Notes under the pieces: generated by a model
Told to the model about the DNA's origin: nothing
The model's input: the letters and a program-made list of their open reading frames with translations, nothing else
Database searches by the model: none
Program-made: the position numbers and the translations under genes
Virus record (IMG/VR): IMGVR_UViG_3300046660_000250
Coordinates: 1 to 59,145 of that record
From: a virus
Reading direction: 5' to 3' (one strand)
Length of the DNA stretch: 59,145 bases
In this document: positions 36,724 through 45,400 of the stretch, piece after piece
Layout of the letters: each line of letters begins with the position of its first letter
Position numbering within the stretch: position 1 is the stretch's first letter

Positions 36724-37029
36724 TTACGTGTCTCCTCGCGGTGGATGAGTGCGGCCGAGCAACAGGTGTTCCGCGTCGTGGCCGGCCTGCCACTCGCGTA
36801 CGCGGGCGACGTCCTCACGGACGCCGTCGATGTCGTCGCGGACGTCGTCGATGCGGACGTTGAGCGCCCGTGCGATGCCCTCCAGGGCTTCTCTCGTCGC
36901 CGTCCCCTCCTCAGCGACGGCACCTGTGGTGCGTCGGTGGAGAGCGAGGAGCGCGGGGACAGCCGCGATCACGGCCGCGCCAATGACTGACGCAGCCGTG
37001 ACCACAGAGACGAGGACTTCGGGACTCAT
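36724..37029 (-). CDS. Holin candidate
   Basis: A 101-residue protein. One N-terminal membrane helix (VLVSVVTAASVIGAAVIAAVPALLAL) is followed by an amphipathic coiled-coil tail (IDDVRDDIDGVREDVARVREW). It overlaps the endolysin stop by ATGA and lies directly before the fibre gene. One-TM holins of this shape accompany amidases in many Streptomyces phages. Confidence 0.72.
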   Translation of the reverse strand: MSPEVLVSVVTAASVIGAAVIAAVPALLALHRRTTGAVAEEGTATREALEGIARALNVRIDDVRDDIDGVREDVARVREWQAGHDAEHLLLGRTHPPRGDT

Positions 37030-37943
37030 CAGGCCTTCGCCGTGAACCCGTGGCGAGCCGCGAGAGCCTTCAGCGACGTCAGACCAGGAGCCCCGGTCGC
37101 GTCGGAGCCGGACAGCTTCATGACCTTGCGCCGGAACTCGTCGTAGGCGTCGTCCGTCTTCGTGCCCCAGGAGCCATCGCTTGCGTACGTTGCGAGGAGG
37201 AATCCCTCCGCCTTCAGCGCCGCCTCGACGATCTTGACCTCTGCCGGGTACGTGGTGTGCCCGGTCGCTGCGGGGCGGTCCGCGGTACGCGCGGCGAGAA
37301 TGTGCTTCAGGGAAACGGACGGCTTCGTCGCCGGCTTCGTCGGGGGCTTCGGCGTGGTGGGCGTCGACGTCACAGGAGCCGCAGCGAAGAGCGCGGCCTT
37401 GTTGATGTTGCCCGGGTCCCAGTGGTCGTTGCCGGGGATGTTCGAGTGCCCGTAGTGGCCGCCCTTCGTCGCCCACGTAGTGCGGTTCCGGCTGGCCTTC
37501 GGGTCGCCGTAGACCGACGCCAGGGCGCCCGCGGGGAAGGTGTCGGGGACGCCCCAACTCCTGATGGCGCGCATGAGGGCCCGGAAGTTGGGGCCTGGCT
37601 TCCAGTACGACGTGAAGGGGTTCGCAGCCTTCGCGAGGACCTCAATCTGAATGCAGACGCGACCGGTTCGGTTCGTCCTCGTGATCCCGTCGTTGCGCAG
37701 GGCTCGCGCGGACTGGTTCAGCGGCCCGTACTGGCCGATCCTGTCCGTCGTTGGGTCGTACAGGATGTGCGGCTCGTACTGCTCGTCGCTCAGGTACTTG
37801 CCGACGTTCGTGAACGCGACGTCACCGTGCCCGCTCTCCGTCGTGTGCCAGACGACGCGGGGCGGTGCCGTCGGCGAGTCCATGGCGCCGCCGATCGAGC
37901 CGTCCCCCAGTCGTTCCGCTTCCTTGATCCAGATCTCACCCAT
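37029..37943 (-). CDS. Endolysin: N-acetylmuramoyl-L-alanine amidase
   Basis: A 304-residue lysin. The amidase-2 type domain (about 1-190) has VVWHTTES (zinc His), RVCIQIEVL and HYGHSNIPGNDHWDPG (second zinc His/Asp). A PTTPKPPTKPATKP linker leads to a C-terminal peptidoglycan-binding-like domain (VKIVEAALKAEGFL; DAYDEFRRKVM). It cuts the sugar-peptide amide bond. An intrinsic terminator lies upstream (37971-37990), so lysis genes may have separate control. Confidence 0.88.
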   Translation of the reverse strand: MGEIWIKEAERLGDGSIGGAMDSPTAPPRVVWHTTESGHGDVAFTNVGKYLSDEQYEPHILYDPTTDRIGQYGPLNQSARALRNDGITRTNRTGRVCIQIEVLAKAANPFTSYWKPGPNFRALMRAIRSWGVPDTFPAGALASVYGDPKASRNRTTWATKGGHYGHSNIPGNDHWDPGNINKAALFAAAPVTSTPTTPKPPTKPATKPSVSLKHILAARTADRPAATGHTTYPAEVKIVEAALKAEGFLLATYASDGSWGTKTDDAYDEFRRKVMKLSGSDATGAPGLTSLKALAARHGFTAKA

Positions 37944-37970
37944 GCGGGTCCCCTCCAGGGCATGAAAAAG

Positions 37971-37990
37971 CGCCCCGCTGCTGCGAGGCG
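37971..37990 (-). terminator. Intrinsic terminator upstream of endolysin
   Basis: CGCCTCGC-AGCA-GCGGGGCG, then C and TTTTT on the minus strand. It has a short stem (one A-C mismatch) and a clean T run. It lies between tail gene 38011-38640 and the endolysin. Confidence 0.82.
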
Positions 37991-38010
37991 TGAATGGTTT
38001 GTGGTGTGGG

Positions 38011-38640
38011 TCAGTCGCCGGCTGGGCTGAACTGGATCCCGTCGATTGCGAACCAGGCGGGGCTACTCGACGTCCCCTGGCCTCCCCCGGCGTCGCAGAA
38101 GTAGAGGAGGTTCCCGTCGGTGTCGACCTGGACGCGCGCTCCCATCCGCGTGATGCCGGAGATGGTCGTCCGCGACGTCGGCACGTAGAAGAACCGAGAT
38201 CCCGCGGGTGCCACGGCTGACGGAATGGCGCCGAACTTCAGCGCGTCCGTCCCGTCGTTCAGCTTTCCGTTAGTCGCCTTGATCGTTCCGCGGAGTTCAA
38301 TTCCTCCGCCCGCCTTCTTTCGCCATCCGGGAGACCCGGAATTCGCGGTGTGGTTGTTGGCGTACGTCAGTGGTTGCCACGTTCCGTCAGACAACAGGAG
38401 CCAACTGCCGTCACCCTGTCGACCTTCCCACCGATCCTCAGCGATCAGGTAGGTAATCATTCCTGCAACGGGCTTTGTTGCGCCCGTCAACGCTGCCGCC
38501 CGTGCGTTGGCGTCGGCGAAACGCATGACAACCTTGGGAACGATCCCGTTTACGAGCGTTGAGAGCTCGACTTCGATGTCCGGAGCGTCGCCCAGTACCG
38601 GCGACTGTACACCCTGAGAGTAGCTATCGTTCTTCGGCAT
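38011..38640 (-). CDS. Minor tail protein
   Basis: A 209-residue protein with VMRFADANARAAALTGATKPVAGMITYLIAEDRWEGRQGDGSW, a pattern common in actinophage tail proteins, and a C-terminal beta domain (SGITRMGARVQVDTDGNLLYF) like fibre-tip proteins. Located between other tail genes and the lysis genes. Confidence 0.78.
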   Translation of the reverse strand: MPKNDSYSQGVQSPVLGDAPDIEVELSTLVNGIVPKVVMRFADANARAAALTGATKPVAGMITYLIAEDRWEGRQGDGSWLLLSDGTWQPLTYANNHTANSGSPGWRKKAGGGIELRGTIKATNGKLNDGTDALKFGAIPSAVAPAGSRFFYVPTSRTTISGITRMGARVQVDTDGNLLYFCDAGGGQGTSSSPAWFAIDGIQFSPAGD

Positions 38641-38673
38641 TAACTCCGCCTCCTGCGTCTGGGAATTGAATTG

Positions 38674-38928
38674 CTATGCGCATGCGCCGTCGACAATCCA
38701 ATTGCCGTCCGCGTTCCGCGATACTTTGACTACCTCTCCGACGACTGGAGCTGAATAGCTCTTCATCCGACGGACAGCAGCGACGGGGCCGCGGGCCGTC
38801 GAGATGTCGACCGTGCCGTCTGAGTTGACGGCCGTCACAGTGGCTAGCATCCACGCCGAGGCGCGCTGCTCCACGGCACGCTGTGCAGCGCGCTGTATGG
38901 CCTCCACCAGGGCTTTTGACAGCGTCAC
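38674..38928 (-). CDS. Small tail protein, OB-like
   Basis: An 84-residue protein. A helical start is followed by WMLATVTAVNSDGTVDISTA and YSAPVVGEVVKVSRNADGNW, a small beta barrel of the type seen in baseplate/tail proteins. The GTG start overlaps the DUF5047-like gene by four bases. Confidence 0.68.
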   Translation of the reverse strand: MTLSKALVEAIQRAAQRAVEQRASAWMLATVTAVNSDGTVDISTARGPVAAVRRMKSYSAPVVGEVVKVSRNADGNWIVDGACA

Positions 38929-40034
38929 GGCGTGTCCTCCTTCCCGCCACGCAGGCTGATGGAGAAGGACCCCTGAGCCGTCAGGGGGACGCTGAGGGAC
39001 TGCACGAGATACCGGTACTTCCGGCCCTTAGCCGTGACGCGGACGATGTCGTTCCCTTCCAGTGCAGGGTTCGGAAGCGAGTCAATCGAGGTCTGAATGT
39101 TCGGCGCGATGGCGTCGAACAGGGCGTAATCCGCGGCAGCCTGACAGGCGCTTACTGTCGTCCATAGCGCAGACGAGATCGTCTTCGTCACCTTGCCGTA
39201 TGGGCCACCCCATTTTGTGGGGCTAGAAGGGTCGTTGTCCGTCGCAACAGCACTCACCGGGGCAGAACCCGCGGCCGAGTTTTCTCCCGATGCCACAACG
39301 GCGTTGCAAACGGCCGTACGTGACATCTTCCGAGAGGCTGCCATAAGCGTTCCTCCCGCACCCTCCGCGATGTCCCACGCAACTGCTCCGTTTACGACGT
39401 CGGGGAAGTCGGTGACGACAAAGCGGTTCTGAGCGTCGACGTAGATTTCAGCCTGCATGGCCGTTGCGATTTGAGTTACCGCATCCCAACGGTCGGCATC
39501 GGCGTCCCACGTCGCAACGGCGCACGCTGGATTACGAGCTCCAGCAGTCAGGTTCGTGATTATCGCGTCGGGCAATGTCTGACGGATAAGCGCCGTAATG
39601 GCGTCGACGCAACCTCCGTATCCGCGAGTGGACGTCGGCACCTGGAACTTGTCGTCGATGATCGCGGCCTCCATCGACGTCCCGGTGATGGTGACCGGCC
39701 CGGTGTGCACGTCGCCGCTCGGCTCGTTGATCCGGAAGGTGCCGAGCGGGACGATCTCTGTCACGCCGTTGGGGAACCTGATCCCGCGGGATACGACGAG
39801 CTGCTGCCCGTACGCCGCGAGCGGGTCTGTGGCTGCCCATGGGAGGTACGAGGGATCCGCGATCGTCAGGGAGAGGGAGCGTCGTGTCTTGCTCCCCCGG
39901 TCCACCGTCACGGATCCGTCAGTGATTGGCAGATCTGCCAGGGTTAGTGCGCCGGCGTAGAACGCGTCCACCCTGGCGACCATCGTGTGAGAGGTCGCCA
40001 GGGCAGCGCGGAAGGCGTCGGATATGGGGTACAC
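38925..40034 (-). CDS. Minor tail protein, DUF5047-like
   Basis: A 369-residue protein. VARVDAFYAGALTLADLPIT and GSVTVDRGSKTRRSLSLTI match the DUF5047 tail proteins of actinophages. It continues with WDADADRWDAVTQIATAMQAEIYVDAQNRFVV and ends in IVRVTAKGRKYRYLVQSL. It belongs to the tail tip, near the host-binding complex. Confidence 0.85.
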   Translation of the reverse strand: MYPISDAFRAALATSHTMVARVDAFYAGALTLADLPITDGSVTVDRGSKTRRSLSLTIADPSYLPWAATDPLAAYGQQLVVSRGIRFPNGVTEIVPLGTFRINEPSGDVHTGPVTITGTSMEAAIIDDKFQVPTSTRGYGGCVDAITALIRQTLPDAIITNLTAGARNPACAVATWDADADRWDAVTQIATAMQAEIYVDAQNRFVVTDFPDVVNGAVAWDIAEGAGGTLMAASRKMSRTAVCNAVVASGENSAAGSAPVSAVATDNDPSSPTKWGGPYGKVTKTISSALWTTVSACQAAADYALFDAIAPNIQTSIDSLPNPALEGNDIVRVTAKGRKYRYLVQSLSVPLTAQGSFSISLRGGKEDTP

Positions 40035-42242
40035 CTAGCCTCCATTCGCTCCGGTGTAGACGTCAAGCCAACTCGTGGCGCCGGCGAGGACTTCCGCCCA
40101 CGTCGAGCCGGACGAAGCGACGGTCTGCCAGGTGCGGTCCGCGCTTCCGGTGACGCCGCCGATTGGTCGGTCAACTTCGGTGAGTGGCAGCGTCCATGTG
40201 CGGTCGTGGAATTCTGCGTAGTCGACGACGGGCGCGGCCTGGACGTCGCCAACGGAGACATACATGTCCCGCTGCCCCCAACCGGGAGGCCACTGCAGGA
40301 GCAGAGGTCCGCCGGAGTCGAGCACCCACCACAGTGCAGCGACGTCGTCATCCGTCTCCGTGACCACCGCCAGGTCACCGGTGACGCCTCCGCGGACGTC
40401 GTTGATGACGACGGGGAGCGCGCGTCCACGGACCTGGCTGACGCCCTGTCGAGCGGGTCGTGCCCACGTCGGCATGGGCGTTGAGACGGTGATGCGGACG
40501 GACCGCGCAGGGCTTCCCGGGTCCTTCAGCCACACGTCGGTGGTCTCAGCGTCGAGCGTGATCGGATCGGACGTGTACGAGAGCAGTCCGGAGCCAGGGC
40601 CGGACGGGTGCTGAATCGCCACGCGCCACTGAACGGGGATGCCTAGCGGCGCCTCGTAGTCGGTGATCACGGCGACGTCACCTGAAATGCTCTGCGACGT
40701 CAGGTCACCGGTCCACCCGCGGACGGGCTGCGGAGTCTGCCCAGACACAACGCGCGTCAGGGACCACTTCCACGTGGGCCCTCCGGTCGTCAGGCCGCGG
40801 AGGGTGATCGCGGCTCCTCCCCCGCCCGCAGGTACAGCGCGAGCGGTGAGGCCTCCTAGCTTCCATTCCGCGCGGTCGACGTAGTACGTCTCTCCGGCCA
40901 CGGCGTCCGGGATGGTGATGGAGAGTCGCGCGGCGACGGCTGCGTCTGGCGCCAGGTCTGACGTCGTGCACGCGAGCCACAAGCCCGCAGCTCCCACCCA
41001 TGACGTCAGCCGGGTGCGGATGACGTCGCCGGACCCGTTCAACCACTCCAGCCGCGTGAGGAAGCTGCGTGTCGTCGGCTTCAAGATGCAGGCAGTGAAC
41101 TGGTATCCGAGCCCTGGCGTGGCTGCTACGGGCGCAGCCGTCGAGAGTGTGAAGTCCCCGCCAGACGCAACGGCCTTCAGCGAGTACGCGCCGGCAAGTA
41201 CCTGGTCCGTCGTCTGCGTCTTCGTCGCGCCTGTGACCGTCCACCCGGTCGCGTCCTGCTCGATGTCGGAGACGTTGTAGGGCAGGAGGTTGCCAGCCAC
41301 CATGAGCGCACTGGACGGCGCCAGGACCACGCGGTCGTAGGCCCATTGCTGTCCCGCGGCCGTGGCCTGCGGAGAGAGGTTGACCCGTGCTTTCGCCGCT
41401 CCGGTCGGTGCTGTTGCAGCTACGACGCACCTCGTCCACTGGCCCGTGGAGGGCGTCCAGTCCGAGGAGGAAACGGAGATCTCCGTCCCCGTTCCGTCGA
41501 GCCACGAGATTTGGATCTTCTGCGTCAGGCCAGCCGTACCGGGCGTGACTTGTGCGTAGGCGACGTACTCAACGCCTGGCGTTACGGCCGGCGCCTGGCT
41601 GGCCTGCGTCTGGACGAGCACGCTGCCTGCAGCCTGTGACGTCACGAGGAGCGACTGATACCACGTGAACGCGCTCCCGCTAATGCCTAGCGTGGCAAGG
41701 CTCGTCGCTGCCCACCCCGACGCATCGACCTCTACCGTCTCCGTGTTGAAGGGCAACAGGTTGCCCGTCGAGACGGCCGTCAGGCCGAGGAACATGCGGT
41801 CCGCGAACCAGTTCTGGTTTGCCGCCGTAGCCGTCACGCGGATCACGACGAGCGCCGTCGCGGCCGTCGCTGGCGCCGTCCCCACGGCTCCGATCTGATG
41901 CCAGGTCCCCGACGGGGCGCTGACCAGCGGACCTTGTATGGTGCTGATCAGTGACCCGCCGGACGTGTACCACCGGATCTCCATGCGCGACTGCGCGCCA
42001 GCAGCCGGCGGGAAGATGGACGCGCAGCTCCAGTACTCAGAGCCTGGGGTGACTGCCACGCGGGTCGTAATGCCCACCTGACAGTCACCCGTTGCGACAC
42101 TCTTGAAGGCCAGCGAGTGCGCTGCCTCTGTCCCGCCGTTCGCCTGCGTCAACCCGGTTGCGTTGACGAGCGCCGACCACCCGGAGACGTCGGTTTCGAC
42201 GCTCTCCACGTTGTACGGCAGCAGGTTTCCCGGGATGGCCAT
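40035..42242 (-). CDS. Minor tail protein with repeated carbohydrate-binding-like domains
   Basis: A 735-residue protein built of three related segments, each starting NLLPYNVESVETDVSGW, NLLPFNTETVEVDASGW or NLLPYNVSDIEQDATGW and spanning about 155 residues. Each includes a VTPGxEYxxxA strand, so these are tandem CBM-type beta sandwiches. The C-terminal third (TTGGPTWKWSLTRVVSG; GVTGDLAVVTETDDDVAALW) is a distinct tail domain. Probably a wall- or glycan-binding tail protein. Confidence 0.85.
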   Translation of the reverse strand: MAIPGNLLPYNVESVETDVSGWSALVNATGLTQANGGTEAAHSLAFKSVATGDCQVGITTRVAVTPGSEYWSCASIFPPAAGAQSRMEIRWYTSGGSLISTIQGPLVSAPSGTWHQIGAVGTAPATAATALVVIRVTATAANQNWFADRMFLGLTAVSTGNLLPFNTETVEVDASGWAATSLATLGISGSAFTWYQSLLVTSQAAGSVLVQTQASQAPAVTPGVEYVAYAQVTPGTAGLTQKIQISWLDGTGTEISVSSSDWTPSTGQWTRCVVAATAPTGAAKARVNLSPQATAAGQQWAYDRVVLAPSSALMVAGNLLPYNVSDIEQDATGWTVTGATKTQTTDQVLAGAYSLKAVASGGDFTLSTAAPVAATPGLGYQFTACILKPTTRSFLTRLEWLNGSGDVIRTRLTSWVGAAGLWLACTTSDLAPDAAVAARLSITIPDAVAGETYYVDRAEWKLGGLTARAVPAGGGGAAITLRGLTTGGPTWKWSLTRVVSGQTPQPVRGWTGDLTSQSISGDVAVITDYEAPLGIPVQWRVAIQHPSGPGSGLLSYTSDPITLDAETTDVWLKDPGSPARSVRITVSTPMPTWARPARQGVSQVRGRALPVVINDVRGGVTGDLAVVTETDDDVAALWWVLDSGGPLLLQWPPGWGQRDMYVSVGDVQAAPVVDYAEFHDRTWTLPLTEVDRPIGGVTGSADRTWQTVASSGSTWAEVLAGATSWLDVYTGANGG

Positions 42243-42409
42243 TAGCCCTCCCCGGGAGCCGGGTACGTCGGACCACCGATGATCGAGCTACCGTCGTCGG
42301 ACGGCGGAGTCGAGGGCACGATCGGTGCCTCCGGCTCCACCTCCTCCGGCGTGTAATCCGTGATCGGCTCGACGATCTCTCCGTCTCCCGATGGAGTCTC
42401 GTCGGGCAT
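42242..42409 (-). CDS. Small acidic Pro-rich protein
   Basis: A 55-residue protein (MPDETPSGDGEIVEPITDYT) rich in Pro, Glu and Asp, between tape measure and the CBM-like tail protein. A short linker-like structural protein or spacer. Not recognised. Confidence 0.6.
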   Translation of the reverse strand: MPDETPSGDGEIVEPITDYTPEEVEPEAPIVPSTPPSDDGSSIIGGPTYPAPGEG

Positions 42410-42410
42410 G

Positions 42411-45400
42411 TCAGACCCACCTTCCGTTGTTGAGTGCGTCGGCGTTGGCAGACTCGCGTGCGTCGACCTCGACGCGAACGATGTCCGTGATCTCTCGGTC
42501 GCCGACGAAGACGCGCACGTCGGCATGAACCGTGGTGGCTCCTCCCCCGCCCTTGCTTGCGCGGATGTCCTGCCACTGGGACCCGGTGAACACGGGCTCG
42601 GGCTTCCCTGTGCCGTTGGCGACGAGGGAGAGGCCAGGCGGAATCAACCCGCCGTCGTCGTACCAATGCGGACTGCGGGACAGCCACTTCGAATACGCGA
42701 CGGCTGGAGTGCCGTAGTCGGGGCGGTGCTTGATGTAGTCCATGCCCCACTTGATCTGCGTCCGCGGGTTCGTCAGCCAGTCAGAGCCGGCCGACGCCAT
42801 TTTGTTCCCGGGCAACGCCTGCGGGATGCCGTAGGCGCCCGACGAGGGGTTCTTCGCGTTGTAGCGCCATCCGCTCTCGCCGTCCCAGAGCTTCTGGAGC
42901 GGTCCGAATTGCCCGATGCCCCAGCCGTAGTTACCGAGAATGCTCTTCGCGTAGGTCTGCGCTGCACCCTTGGCTGCGGACGTGAAGCCTCCGCCTCCCG
43001 TCAGGTAGCTCATAGGGTCGACGGGCGTTCCGTGCCGTCGCGCCTCCAGGTGGAGGTGAGGGCCAGTGACGTTGCCCGTTGCGCCGGACTTGCCAATCTC
43101 CTGGCCTTGCTTCACGGCCTGGCCGGCAGAGGTGATGATCCGGCTGAGGTGCGCGTACAGGGAGGACAGGCCTCCACCGTGGCTGATCTCCACGTGGTTG
43201 CCATAGGGGCCACCACCCGCGGCGAACGTGACCTTGCCGTCGTCGACAGCGTTGACCCTCGTCCCGACGGGTACTGGGAAGTCCAGGCCCGTGTGGTGGC
43301 CGGAGGACCACATCTTGCCCGCCACGCCGAAGCGCGTTCCGAAGGCTGCGTTAACGGGCTTGATCCACTGCCCGCCCGTGCCTTCGGAGGCGAAGAGGAG
43401 CGACTCCGCGGCGTCGACGATCTTGTCCTTCAGCCCCGCCATCATCTTGAGCGGGTACTTGCCGATGGCGGAACCGAACTTGCCAGCCACACCTACGCCG
43501 TCAGTGATGCGGTTCACGATCGGCTTCATGAGCCCCGTCCAGACCTTCGACGGGTGGATCAGGAGATCCGCGCCAGTCTTCGCCCAGTCGATGCCCTTGC
43601 CGATGACGTCGGAGACAGTGTCCTTCGTCCAGTCCCACGCCCCACCGACAACTCCGCCGGATTCGAGGAGCTGCGTTCCTGCGGCCTGATGCAGCGAAAG
43701 CGCGCGGCTCCTGTACTTCGGATCCGTCGGGATGACGTACTCGGGGTACCGCGGGTTTCCTTCTCCGACGATCGCCGTCGGGCGGTTCGTCTTCATCGGA
43801 ACCGCGGGTCCCCAGCCATTGCCGACTGTTCCGCCCGCCTCCAGGAGCTTAGGAGCGGCAGGAAGATGCGGCAGCTTGACGAAGTCAGCCACGCGATCCC
43901 AGACGGCCTTAATTCCCTTTGTGTAAACCCACTCAATTATGAAGTTCACGGGCTTTTTGGCGATGTCGGAGACCTTACTCCAGGCCTTACCGATAAGCGT
44001 CTTCGCGGTGTCGAACGCGTCAGAGACGAGCCCTAGGGCCGACTTTATCTTGTCGAACGCGGGCTTCAGGCCCTTGTCGTACAGCCAGTTCGCCTTATCC
44101 GCTATCCACTCAGCCGGCGGTCTCACTCCGTGGTCGTACAGCCACCTGAACTTGTCGCCGACCCACTTCAGCCCGTCCCAGATGAACTTGAACGCCGGAG
44201 CGAGCATCTTAGTCCAAAGCCAGGATGCCTTGTCGGATATCCATCCGAGCGACGGTCTTACCGCATTGTTGTAGAGCCAGACGAACTGATCGCCCAGCCA
44301 CTTGATTCCGTCCCAGATGAACTTGAACGTGGGCTGCAGGATCGTCGTCCACAGCCACGTTGCGATCATCGCAATTCCCTCGAAGGAGGGCTTGAACCCG
44401 TCCGTCCAGAGCCACATCGCAATGCCGCCGAGCGCTCGCAGCACGATTATGATGGGCGCAACCACGGCCGTGACCAGCACCGCGAACAGGATCCGTGCGA
44501 CGAGCCATATACCCTTGAAGGCTGGCTCGATGGCATTCTTCCAGAGCCAGACAGCTATCGTTCCGATGCCCTTTATCCCGGCCCATATCCCGTCGAACGC
44601 GGGCTTCAGGACGCTGTTCCAAAGGAATAGCGTTGCGATCTTTATGCCCGTCCAAGCACCGTCAACCGCGTCACGGAACCATCCGACGTTCTTGTACGCC
44701 CAGATTATGCCGATGACGAGCGCGGCGACCGCCAGGACGATAGCCTCGATCAGCGGGACAATGCCCGTCGCCTGAATAGCTGCTGCCCACCCGGACGTCA
44801 CCAGAGTGGCGCCGGCTACCGCAATCGTGTAGATATGCATAGCGACGGCAAAGGCCGCCATACCGAGTTGGATAGCCTTGTTTACGGTGTAGATCCCCCA
44901 CAGGAGCTGAATCACCCACGGCGCATTCGTCGCAATCCACGACAGGCCGTCGATCATGGGTCCCACGACCGCAAACATGTCGGCACTGAGCGGGGCTATT
45001 GCCTGCGCCAGGTCGAGTGCGGACCTCAGGATCTTGCCGAGGAACTCCGCCAGTCCGGGCGACGTGTCCTTGACGTACTTGAGGAACCGCTCGAACTCCG
45101 GGCTTCCCTTAAGGTTCTTCCCCCAGTCGGCGAAACGGCCTGTGATCCGCTGCATGGTGTCGGAAATTCCGTCCATGTGCGGGAGGAAGGCGTCGACGAT
45201 TCCCGCCATACCCGTCAGCAGGTTACCGAACGCAATGCCGAGACCTACGATCGCAGGCTTCGCGCTCTTGTCGATGTCTTTCTTGAAGTCCTTCCAGAAC
45301 GGCGACTTCAGCGCCTTGGACGCTTTGTCCATGAGGATTCCGACGGCGTCCGCGGCACCCGTTACCAGCGGTGTCAGCGCCGGAAGCGAGTTCTTCGCGC

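Noticed and set aside
42360-44036. 558-codon plus-strand frame inside the tape measure
   Set aside because: Shadow frame; no start signal, and the minus strand has M23 and transglycosylase motifs.
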